In this document: positions 12,229 through 22,337 of the stretch, one piece after another
Position numbering within the stretch: the first letter of the stretch is position 1
How the letters are laid out: each line of letters opens with the position of its first letter
Assembly (NCBI GenBank): GCA_049999805.1
Contig: JBNGIO010006281.1
Coordinates: 136,817-200,816, forward strand
DNA: 64,000 nt
Direction of reading: 5' to 3'
Source: Folioceros fuciformis
Lineage: Eukaryota > Anthocerotophyta > Anthocerotopsida > Anthocerotales
Notes under the pieces: generated by a model
The model's database searches: none
Seen by the model: only the letters and a program-made list of their open reading frames with translations
Told to the model about the DNA's origin: nothing
Made by a program: the position numbers and the translations under genes

Positions 12229-13292
12229 CATGTGATATTTCAATGGCTTTGTTGCTAATTTTCTTCCCTAATCAACTTAGGAAGATAAGCTAGCAACCTC
12301 ATACCTAATTTTAGTTGATGAAAATGCATTTTGATATGCATTTCCGATAGCAGACTATCATCTGTATCATAGGCAACATCCACTAGTTTTACAGTCATGT
12401 AGAAACTCATGTTGCCCATCATACCATTGCTAAGTGAAAATAATTAGCTTAAAACTTTCTAAGTAAAGTAATTATCATAGCTACTTTATTGATTATTTTC
12501 ATTAGTTCAATTTCCATCAAACCAAACCAATTTTTCTAAATTGATTGGTTATGGAATCTAGCCACCCTTCTAGTTCCTGTGATTCTATAAGGCCTAGTCA
12601 TTGGGCCTTTTATAGGTTAATTTTGCTTAAGAATAGCATCATTTTTGCTTACATTCTTCTAAGCAATCTGCCTACTTTTGCTTTTAGCTTTTTAATCTTC
12701 AAGCACAAGAACTAAGAGTCGCAAACAACGACGCAACCATGCTGAGGCAAGGAGGAAGCACATTTAGGCAGCCCGTTCACGTTCGTCAAATCGCAATTCT
12801 GCTTGAGGTTTTGGATTATCATCGGCGCCCAAGTGTCTACATCATCTTGGATCTTCCTTAGCTGATGTGCTTACGATTCTGCTGCAAGAGCGTGATTGGA
12901 GACCTGCATACTCTGGTTCACCTGATCTGAGACTTGTCAACCAATGACCACAACCATCGGCGTCTCCCTCTTCTACTCTCCATCTGTCACAAAAAATGCA
13001 GCCATTCTGGTGGATTCTGCAACGAGAAACTGGCAGATTTCCCGGTACACAATTCTGCATTGCATGCAGGATTTTCAGAGGTAGGGGGATAATCAGGTGG
13101 CGCGAGTTCGGTAGGAGGGACGCCATCCCAGGGCACCCAGATCCCACTAGGCGTGCCCGAGATCCGTCGAGCGGCGCACGCGCAACGACCCGACGACCAT
13201 ATCCCAGCGGGCGGGCCCGCTCGCGCCCCTTCCTCCCACGGCGCGCGCGTGGAATCCAGCTGGGCGCGCGCGCTGGTTAATGAAGCAGCCTG

Positions 13293-13378
13293 GGCACCGT
13301 TTCGGCCCAGGCCAACTTCAAATATTTTAAGTTGGCCCCGGGGTATGAAACGCCGGGGCCCAGGTATGAAACGGTGCC
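13293..13378. mobile_element. Small fold-back (MITE-like) insertion in the Copia-1 leader
   Basis: Terminal inverted repeats GGCACCGTTTC (13293-13303) and GAAACGGTGCC (13368-13378) enclose a second palindrome (GGCCAACTT facing AAGTTGGCC around an AT-rich loop) and GC-rich blocks. The GC content stands out from the surrounding element. No clear target-site duplication is visible. Confidence 0.55.
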
Positions 13379-13681
13379 GCCTAAAATAATTAATTTAGGG
13401 GCACCCGTTGGGCATAACGGTGTGCCGTTAGACTCAATGGGTGCACTTTTTCCCTCACCNNNNNNNNNNCTCACTCGCCGGACATACCCATTTGCTCGAC
13501 AAAGGATCCCCGAGGCTCTCCCCAAGCTCAATTTGTCGACCACGTTGCAGGTTCAAGCACTTTGCTTTATGAAGTAACACCTTGCAAGCTAATCTCGTGT
13601 GCTGAGCCACTGCCACCAGTCCCACAATTCGTTGCTTCTGGTGGTGATCCGAGCTTTCCCCCACGACGGAGACTACTTGCT

Positions 13682-14856
13682 ATGAGCTATGTGCCACCAC
13701 CACAAGTCTCTGTACAAGCTGATGCTCTTCCAGATTTGACATTTGAGATCAAGCAGGAGGAACTCACTCCTGTCTTCGCGAATCTGGAGACAGCCTACAA
13801 GGAGTACAAACTTGGTGAGGCACAAGCAAGAGCTACAGCACAGGAGCAACGTACCCAACATTATCAAGCTCTCTGGCATTCAATCACACAACTCAACACC
13901 AATTTGGTTTCTGTTGCTGAAACGATGGCTACTCCTCCACCTACACCACCAACACCGACACCTTCTCCTCCTGCTCCAATCATTAATGTTATGAATGTGA
14001 GTACGGATTTTAAGGAGAAAGACCGTTTTGACGGCACCAAGTTTGAAATTTGGTCTAAGCGGATGAAGACTGCTCTCAATACTCGAGATCTTCTTGCCAT
14101 CGTTGATGGCTCACTCCCGAAACCACCTGGACCTTCACCTGCTCTCGACTCATGGACAAGGCAAGACAGATAGGCTATGCACATGCTTAGTTTTGGCCTG
14201 GACGAAATCACTCTCCATCACACCGATGGTGCCCTCACCTCAGCAGAAGCTTGGAGGCAGATCATAGATATTTACCAATCCACCAACAGTTCGAAGCTTC
14301 GGTGCAACTGCTAGCTAGCCTCCCAGCCAGCTTTCAATCTTTTGTTTCTTCACAAAATGGCACTGTACGTGAAGCTCATCAAGCTGTGTGTGCTAATAAG
14401 ACACCTTCAATTTCTATCTCCGAGATAGCTGGTGCTCTTTTACAAGAAGAGGCTTCTAGGTTCAATGCTGGCACCTCGAAACATGGTGGTGATAGGGTGA
14501 TGTTTGTCACCAAAGGTAGACAACAATTCAACAAGTGTAGGAACCCAAATGCCAGTCGCCGGCCCTCCACTCCTGGTACCACCTCCTCTAGGCCTTCTCC
14601 ATCCAATTCTTCCTCAACTCCTAGACGTAAGGGGACATGTAATTGGTGCAAAGCCCAAGGACACTGGGAGCAGGAATGCCGTAAGAAGAAGGCTGGTGAG
14701 CCCAAGCGGGACACCAAAACCGCTAACACAGTGGTTGTTACTAAAGCAAGGCATAATTCCCAGACCGACATTGCTTTAATTGTTTGTTTGGTTGCATCTG
14801 AGTATAAATCGTCTTGCACGTCGGGCTACTCAGCCCTTGGAGCTTGTCCACATTGA
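13682..14856 (+). pseudogene. Copia-1 gag remnant
   Basis: From MSYVPPPQVS the frame encodes a coiled N-terminal region, a Pro/Thr spacer, and the UBN2-like gag motif (RFDGTKFEIWSKRMKTAL). A TAG stop at 14171-14173 and a frame change near 14280 break it. The second part runs to a zinc knuckle CNWCKAQGHWEQEC (about 14637-14680), which would bind nucleic acid, followed by a Lys-rich stretch. It then fades into sequence lying directly before integrase; no aspartic protease DTGA-type motif is present. Confidence 0.85.
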
Positions 14857-17597
14857 TCTTTGTGGGCCACTCCCTGTTCCTTCACTTGGTGGGGCTAATC
14901 ATTTTATGACTGTTGTGGATGACTTCAGTCGTTATACTTTTGCTTACCCGCTTCGTTTGAAGAGTGACTCCTTCGGTGTATTTTCTCCCTTTGTTACTAT
15001 GGCCGAGCTGCAAACTGGTTGCAAGCTGCGGTGCATTAGATCTGACAATGCTGGGGAACTTAACAATCACCAGTTCAAGGACTTTTGTCAAGAGAGGGGG
15101 ATCCTTCGTCAATTTACAGTTCCCTATACCTCTCAGCAAACTGGAGTTGCGAAAAAAGCCAATGGTGATCTTTTGGTCATGGCGCGAGCTATGCTCGCTC
15201 AATCCCAATTGCCTAAGTCCTTCTGGGCCGAAGCTGTCAACACTGCTGCTTATATCAGAAACAGGGTGCTTTCCAAGTCCGTTACCAGCCGGACTCCTTA
15301 TGAGTGTTGGCATGGGAGTAAGTCCCTTATCTCTCATCTTCGTATCTTTGGATGCCCAGCCTATGCCCATATCCCTTCTCAGCTTCGAGACAAGCTCTCA
15401 GCTCGTGCTCGTAAGTTGGTATTTGTGGGCTATGGCGAGGATCGCAAGGCATACAAGCTGGTGGACTTGAATACCCACACTCCGACATATGCATGCACTA
15501 TCACCTTTGATGAGTCACGGCTAGCACATCTTGGACTTGCTTCTTTGGCTCTTGGTCCTGCCCCCGATGGTGCTTCTACCTCCGGCTCTCGTAGCCCTAG
15601 CTGGCCTGGTGACATTTACTTTGAGTTACATATTCAACCCTTCACTTTTCCTGACTCAGGTGTTCCTGTTTTTGGTTCCGTTCCTACTCCGCCTTTGGCT
15701 TCTTCACCTCAAGCCGGTCCTATTCCCATACTTCCTGCTCGAGAGGGGGAAGATGAACAAGCCATTGGGTTGCCCATGGATGAACCATTGGAAAATGAGG
15801 ATGACTCCTTTGGTGTTCTTGAGACTCAAGCATCAAAGACATCGGTATCTCCACATTCCCCACCAAGCCCTGACCCTGTTCCTGAGCGTAGGTATCCCTT
15901 GCGTCAGCGACAACCACGTCACCTATGGAATGAAATACCCTTTGACTTGGAGTTCAATCAACCCGGCTATACAACCACTTCTAAAGGCCACTTTGATGTT
16001 TTTAGTGTTGCTCTTTCAGAGGGAGATCCTCTCACTTTGCAAGAGGCATATTCACGACCTGATGCAGCTAAGTGGAAGTTTGCCGTTGATGATGAATATA
16101 ATTCNNNNNNNNNNNNNNNNNNNNNNNNNNNNNNNNNNNNNNNNNNNNNNNNNNNNNNNNNNNNNNNNNNNNNNNNNNNNNNNNNNNNNNNNNNNNNNNN
16201 NNNNNNNNNNNNNNNNNNNNNNNACACATGGACTCTGGTCAATCTGCCCAAGGGCAAGACAACTGTTAAATGCAAGTGGGTTCTCAAAACTAAGTTCCAG
16301 GAGGTTGAGCCATGTATCCGCCACAAGGCAAGATTGGTGGCTAAGGGGTATAGTCAGAAAGAGGGAGTGGATTACCAAGGCGACAAAGTTTACTCACCCG
16401 TCATTAAAGCTGCTTCCGTAAGAATGCTTCTAGCTTTATGTGCTGAGCTTAACTTGGAAATTTATCAGCTTGACGTCTGTACGGCCTTTCTATATGGTCA
16501 CCTTAAAGAGGAGATCTACATGGATCAACCAAAGGATTATGAAGATAAGAAATTCCCTCACAAGGTGTGTAAACTACTCCGCTCAATATATGGACTTAAG
16601 CAAAGCCACGCTTATGGTACGAGAGAATGGATTCTTATCTCAAGAAGTTGGGGTTCGTCCAAAGTGAAGCAGATACTAACATCTATGTACTTCGTCAGGA
16701 TAGCTCACTTGCACTTGTTGCCCTATATGTCAATGACTTAGTTATTCAAGGCAATACTGTTGAATTGGTCAACAAGATAAAAGCTGAAGAAGCAAAGAAT
16801 TCGAGATGAAGGATCTCGGCAAAGTTAAATATATTCTTGGAATGCATGTACATAGAGATAGCACTGGAGCTATTTATCTTCATCAAGGACGATATGTAGC
16901 TGGTATGCTAAAACGTTTCAACTTGGAGAACGCACGAGTGGCAGCCACACTAGGTGCCGTTGGTGTTAAGCTCTCATCTGCTTCCTGCCCTCAAGCAGAA
17001 GAGGACAAGAAGGAGATGGAGACTGTGCCCTACCGCATGGGAGTTGGCACTCTCATGTTCTTGAGTAATCAGACAAGACCAGACATCTCAAACACCGTGA
17101 ATGTTGTTGCTCAGTTCTTAGAGAATCCAGGGAGGGATCACTGGGTTGCTCTCAAACACATCATGCGGTACCTCAAGGGTACTCAAAATTATGGCCTATG
17201 CTACAAACCTAGCGGAAAGAAGCGCCTCCTGCTTACATATTATGTGAATGCAGATTGGGCTTCGGATGCTGACACCCGGAAAAGTATCTCAGCATATTGC
17301 TTTCTTGCTGGCTCCACTATTGTTAATTGGTCTTGTAGAAAACAAGCAGCCATATCACTTTCATCAACAGAATCGGAGTACAAGGCTCTCACTGAAGCCA
17401 CCAAAGAGGCTGAATGGGAAAGGAAGCTATGTAAGTATCTGGGTATGATGCAGGAAGGGCCAACAATACTTAATTGTGATAATATGTCAGCAATTGCTTT
17501 CGTTGCTAACCCCGTGTTCCATGCACGCACAAAACACATAGAGATTCAACATCACTATATTCGTGATGCTGCAGAAAGGGGAATAGTAAAGGTATAG
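14820..17597 (+). pseudogene. Copia-1 pol remnant (integrase, reverse transcriptase, RNase H)
   Basis: The integrase core shows its first two acidic residues (ELVHIDLCGPL and RSDNAGEL). The position of the third, normally in a GVAERKN-type motif, reads GVAKKAN, so the DDE glutamate is lost. The N-terminal HHCC zinc domain is absent. A 119-N gap (16105-16223) covers the integrase-RT linker. RT motifs follow (CKWVLKTKF, RLVAKGYSQKEGVDY, QLDVCTAFLYG), then a frameshift near 16610. The catalytic box reads YVND instead of YVDD, and there is another frame break near 16800. RNase H is recognisable (ADWASDADTRKS, LSSTESEYKAL, CDNMSAIA, KHIEIQHHYIRD) and stops at 17595-17597. Confidence 0.9.
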
Positions 17598-17979
17598 TAT
17601 GTACCAACAGATGACAACACAGCAGATGTGCTGACCAAATCCTTGCCCAAGTTTAAACACTGCTTCCACAAAAAAGAGCTTGGATTAGTAGATTGTAGTA
17701 GCTTTATGACGCTAGACAAGTCACTCATATGGTGAGGCTTATCATCTTTTGTTCCATCACTTGAAGTTGACAGTTGTTGCAGACAGCTTGCTTCTGCCCC
17801 GGCCACAACCGGTGTACTACTCCGTGAGCCGCTGGAGAGCCAGCCTCAACGCGAGGGAGTACGACCGCGAGTTGAGATAGGCGAGTGGAAGACTGTAGCA
17901 CATTGCAAGACTCTGACAACGAGTGGTCTCCTTTAGTTTTACGGAGATGTCAAATAACTCAACATGTCTGAGAGGGAGA

Positions 17980-18202
17980 GTTAGAAATGGTGCAGACTGC
18001 GTTGGTTAAGGTCGACTAGACCAGACCCAATGTGGATTAGTCAAACTAGACTTAGCTAGTTGGTAGTTAGTTAACTAGCAGCCTAGTGAAAGGACACACC
18101 CCCTCGTAACCATCCTTTATAAGCCCACCTATGAACCAAACATATAATTTGTTAATAAAGCATCTGCTTGATGCAAGACACTTCCGCATATGCATCTCTA
18201 AC
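17980..18202 (+). repeat. 3' LTR of Copia-1 with preceding polypurine tract
   Basis: The purine run GAGAGGGAGAG ends at 17979-17980. The LTR then begins GTTAGAAATGG and ends ATCTCTAAC, so the ends are short inverted repeats (GTTAGA/TCTAAC) rather than the usual TG/CA. A TATA-like CTTTATAAG lies near 18115. Length is 223 bases. Confidence 0.8.
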
Positions 18203-18295
18203 TAGCATCCCCTCACCACTACTTGCTTGATCATTCCTTATATCTCTAGGGAAGGGGTTCACGTTGTTCTTCAACTTGAGAAACTCCTCCTATTG

Positions 18296-18600
18296 CTTCC
18301 GTGCTCGACAGGCAAATTGTTTACATCTTCTTGCAGCTTCAGAATATAGACGACTTGTTGATCATCATACAATATGTTGCTATAGACTTCCTTGCATCGA
18401 GGATCGTTTGCCCAGTCTGCGTCTAACTAAGATGTTAACTTGAGTTTGCTTGTGGGGTCACCTTTGTATGCGAGTCCTAGAGATTTGGTCCCCTTCAAGT
18501 AATGAAGCACTTCCTTGATGCAAGTCCAATGAGCAAGTCCAATGAGCTCATCCAGGATTTTACAGGTATCTAGAGGCAATGTTCACAACTTGAGCTATGT
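18296..18600 (-). repeat. RNase H-region repeat, copy 1 of 2
   Basis: This block and 20091-20390 are direct repeats of about 300 bases (shared CTCGACAGGCAAATTGTTT, GAGTTTGCTTGTGGGGTCAC and others). Both encode the start of the Copia-2 RNase H on the minus strand. An extra copy of GAGCAAGTCCAAT near 18531 occurs only here. Confidence 0.8.
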
Positions 18601-20090
18601 CGTGTCTTGTCCATATTGAAAGATAAAAAAGGCTGTCGACTGCTTCATTATAAGGTACTTGCTGCATCTTCTTAACTTCTTTAGGTGATGTTGGGCAATC
18701 TTTTGCAGAAACTTTCTCTCTTGTGGCGATAGGAGTGGACACACGTTTTGCGTCCTTCAAATTAGATCTCTCTAAGAGTTGATCCACATAGTGCTCCTGA
18801 TGTATGAAGTATGAGTGATCTGCAAGGTTATGCTCAAACTGCACACCTAGGGCAAAACGGAGGGGTCCCATGTCCACTTCTTCGTATTCTTTCAAAAGCT
18901 AGTGCTTTGCATGCTGAATGGAGAATATATCATTACCGAAAATGAAGTTGTTATCGACATACAAGATGACGATGATGAACATAGTTTTATTCTTGAGAAT
19001 GTACATACTTGTACCTGAGGTGAGTGAAGTGAAACCACGCCTCTTGAGACTAAGGTCGACCGTCTCATTCTAGACTTGTGCTAATTGTTTTAAACCATAC
19101 AGGGAGCTTGCACACCTTCCTGGGATCTTTCACGAATCCTGGTGGTTGCGACATGTATATGTCTTCATGAAGAGTGTCGTAGAGGAATGTTGTCTTGACG
19201 TCAATTTGATGTATCTGCTGGCGATGTTGTGTTGCGAATGCTAATAGAATTCTTATGGAGGTTGATTTTACCACTGGGCTGAAAAGCTGATTCTCCTCAT
19301 AGTCGAAGCTGGGCACCTAGGTGAAGCCTCGGGCAACTAGTCGGGCCTTGAACCATGCTATGCTTCCATCAGGGTTGAGTTTCTTTCTGAATGTCCACTT
19401 GCATGAGATCGGCTTCCTCCCAGCGGGTTGGTGAGCCAGCTTCCATGTCTTGTTGGATATGAGTGAGTCATACTCAGAATGGACAGCTATTGTCCATTCT
19501 GGAGTGTCGAGGGCTTCATCTATTCATAGGGGAACGCCTTGCATCTCCATAGCTGATAGTGCCAGGTGGAGGGCATGCTCAAGCTAATCTATATGAGGTT
19601 GAGCATTGGCAGGTACCTTTGGAGGAGCTGGTGCTTGGCGAGCAAAAGACTCTTGTGGGACATGAGGTGGGTGTCCCTACTCATGGCTCGGTGGCCAGGG
19701 ACGTGTGAAGCGCCTCAATGTAGGGGGTGCCTCATGAATTGCTGCAGGTACCTCTAGAGGAGGTGGTGTTGGGTTTACTTCATGAGGGATGATGTCTAGA
19801 GGTTCTGGATAGAGTACTTGAGGAGGAATGAGCTGCACTGGTTGTTGAGGAGGTACTGGCTGTTGAGGAACAAGTGCTGGTTATTGCTAAATTTCATCTG
19901 GAACTTGGAAAAAATCTGATACTTGGTTGTCAATGTCTTGCATGAAGAATCCGATTGTGAGTCATGGCAATCACTTATTGATTATCACATAGCACATTGG
20001 TTGGTTTTGACAGATCCTTGTTGATATCTAGTAGGAATTGCGTGATTTACAATATTTCCTTTGATACTAGTGATGTGGCAGCATACTCCG

Positions 20091-20390
20091 CTTCCGTGCT
20101 CGACAGGCAAATTGTTTGCATCGTCTTACAACTCTAGAATACGGATGACTAGTTGATCATCATGCAATATGCTGCTGTGGACTTCCTTGCATCGGGATCT
20201 CCTGCCCAATTTGCGTCCAAGTAAGATGTTAACTTGAGTTTGCTTGTGGGGTCACCTTTATATGCGAGTCCTAGAGACTTGGTCCCCTTTAAGTAACAAA
20301 GCACTCGCTTCACGCAAGTCCAATGGGCTCGTCCGGGATTTTACAAGTACTTGGAGACAATGTTCACAGCTTTAGCTATGTCATCTCTAC
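20091..20390 (-). repeat. RNase H-region repeat, copy 2 of 2
   Basis: This is the partner of 18296-18600. It continues on the minus strand into STEAEYAATS and LCDNQ, so it retains the downstream part of RNase H that copy 1 lacks. Confidence 0.8.
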
Positions 20391-20676
20391 ACTTTCTGCA
20401 TATTGCTGATCTTTGAGGCGTCACGTTGCTTGCTGGTGCGAAAGTCGCCAGAGTGCGTTGCCGAGGCATCGTGCAGTCCTTACGATCATTGACTCCCATT
20501 GAGGTTGGTTCGTCCGAGCTCCATCTCGCGAGATTAATGCAGACCACTCGTGCGGAGCCAAGGCACTGCTGAAGAACGGGGAAGGGTGTCGCTCTGATAC
20601 CATAAAGCGGAGCGCAACGCAAAGGAAACAAGTGCTTTGTTGGTGAACAAGATGAGCTTAAGTACGCAGTTAAGTG

Positions 20677-20693
20677 CCCTAAACCCTAAACCC
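20677..20693. repeat. Short telomere-type repeat (CCCTAAA)2
   Basis: GCCCTAAACCCTAAACCC, just outside the Copia-2 primer site. Similar short blocks occur at 22025-22038, 24612-24625, 26351-26371 and 31098-31122. Confidence 0.85.
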
Positions 20694-21503
20694 GTGTAGT
20701 TGCAAGTGTGTGAATTGTTTTGCTACATATCTATTTGCTACTATTAACTACCTAGGGTATGAGCCCAATCTAATCAAACACTGAGCCGTGCTCTAACTGA
20801 TCCATGAGTGCCCAGCGCCACTCTGCTCCAACATCTATATCCTACTTGCCTAGTGATATTCCTACTATAGAGGGTAAGGGAACTACTCACTAGCCTTTTT
20901 TCCTATATCCTACTTACCTAGTCGGAGCCTATTCTAGATGTTGAGTGTCCTCATCCGTTTTTCTTTTCCTTTGTAGTTCTTTTCACCTTCAACTTACTTA
21001 CCTTCTTTTGAATCTTTTTTTTGTGGTCGGAGTCTTCTCTCTCATACTCTCAACAGTAGCTCGATGAGCCAACATAATGTCAAGTCAATTTTTAAAGTGC
21101 CTAAACACCATATGTGAATGCCATACTAATTCCTATTAAGTTCTTATGTTTGCATTCAGTATGCATACAAACCTAGCCTTAAAGGGACTTAGTATGTGTG
21201 TTTAGTAAACTTGGTAGCCATGACTAATGTGCAACCATGGTGATTGCCCAAGCTACAAACATTTTGCTTACTTATAGCACGCAATAGTTTGCCCTCCACC
21301 GTGAGTGCGCAAGGCGCACATGTCTTGACTAAAGATCAGCTTGGCACTATGTTGAGCTTTTTACACCTTTCAAGCACGACGATGAGGCTAATCAGCTTTT
21401 GCTCTGGCTGACCACTTCGTAGTCATTGGAAACAAAGGACAAACAGAGGAGGAGAACATAGAGTTAGAGGATGGAACTCAATCCCTTTCTCTAAGAAATT
21501 ATT

Positions 21504-21707
21504 CAGGTTGTTGAGTCCATAACAATCCCAAAAGTGGAAGAACGTTAATATATGTGCTATCATTCTTAATGCCTTTTAGCCTTGGCTTAGTGAAGAAACT
21601 AGATGCAGGTTGTTGAGTCCATAACAATCCCAAAAGTGGGAGAACGTTAATATATGTGCTATCATTCTTAATGCATTTTAGCCTTGGCCTAGTGAAGAAA
21701 CTAGATG
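21504..21707. repeat. 102-bp tandem duplication
   Basis: CAGGTTGTTGAGTCCATAAC begins at 21504 and again at 21606. The two units run to GAAACTAGATG with only about three mismatches, so the duplication is recent. Confidence 0.92.
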
Positions 21708-22337
21708 CTTATATATAGTGTTGCTCAACTGTTATACTGCTTTGCCTCATTTTATATCTTATGGAATACATATAAACCCATAAAGTATAAAATCTTTCAA
21801 TTCGCTTACAGAAAATCGTACGCGAACCAAGAAAACTATGAAGATATGCTACGTCCTCGAAGGTCAAGCCCCAGACGGAGCTCTGCTCCTTCTGCTTTTT
21901 TGTTTGGTCTTTTGATGATGCTGGATCGAAGGTAAATGTTGGGAAAAGCCTATGTCAGAAGGGCTTGATGGTGCGCACTTCAACGCCATTGCTCACTTCA
22001 ACTCCATTCCCTTCCCAACGCCAGCCCTAACCCTAAACGCCATGAAATGTTCATCTCTGCAAAAATGTTTTATGACAAGTGAGGATGGAGTTCACGTGAG
22101 AACGATCCTTCTGGCCGATATCGTCCAACGACTGTTTAGGAGAGTTTGCAGCGGTAAAACCCTTGAACACAGCCCTTGAAAAAGTACCGACACAAAAGTT
22201 GTATCCCATACTCGTGACGGATTCATACTTCGCCAGAAAATGGACGTAGAGCAGCTGCATGTGATCTCCCTTGTGATGAGTAGGTGCGTGATACCGGGCT
22301 TGTGAAGACCAGCTGCACTAGATCGGGCTCCCTCGCG

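Larger units (their letters stand above)
12099..18202 (+). mobile_element. Degenerate Ty1/Copia LTR retrotransposon (Copia-1)
   Basis: Parts in order: partial 5' LTR (12099-12215), primer binding site (12217-12228), long leader with a small fold-back insertion, gag remnant with UBN2-type region and zinc knuckle, integrase, reverse transcriptase and RNase H remnants, polypurine tract (17969-17979) and 3' LTR (17980-18202). Integrase before RT is the Copia order. The element cannot be autonomous: gag is split by a stop and frameshift, no protease is found between gag and integrase, and pol has frameshifts and lost catalytic residues. Two gaps lie inside (13460-13469 and 16105-16223). It was inserted between the two Toc34 genes. 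Confidence 0.9.
18230..20602 (-). mobile_element. Scrambled Ty1/Copia element (Copia-2)
   Basis: Read on the minus strand, a primer binding site TGGTATCAGAGC (20602-20591) is followed by about 200 bases of leader. An RNase H fragment comes next (STEAEYAATSLVSKEIL, LCDNQ). A Pro-rich integrase-RT linker and reverse transcriptase follow (CKWTFRKKLNPDGS, RLVARGFT, QIDVKTTFLY, MSQPPGF, then LRFALGVQFEH and ERSNLKDAKRVSTP). A second, partial RNase H comes last (LDADWANDPRCKEV). Stop codons and frame changes occur throughout, so nothing is functional. Gag, protease and integrase are missing between leader and RNase H. RNase H occurring both before and after RT indicates rearrangement or nested insertion. 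Confidence 0.75.
20603..22337. other. Intergenic, right shoulder of transposon nest
   Basis: The first bases may be the remains of the Copia-2 5' LTR (minus strand, next to its primer binding site); no second LTR was found to confirm this. A telomere-type block lies at 20677-20693 and a 102-bp duplication at 21504-21707. The last 50 bases before 22338 resemble the 5' flank of Toc34 copy A. No gene is seen. Confidence 0.5.
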
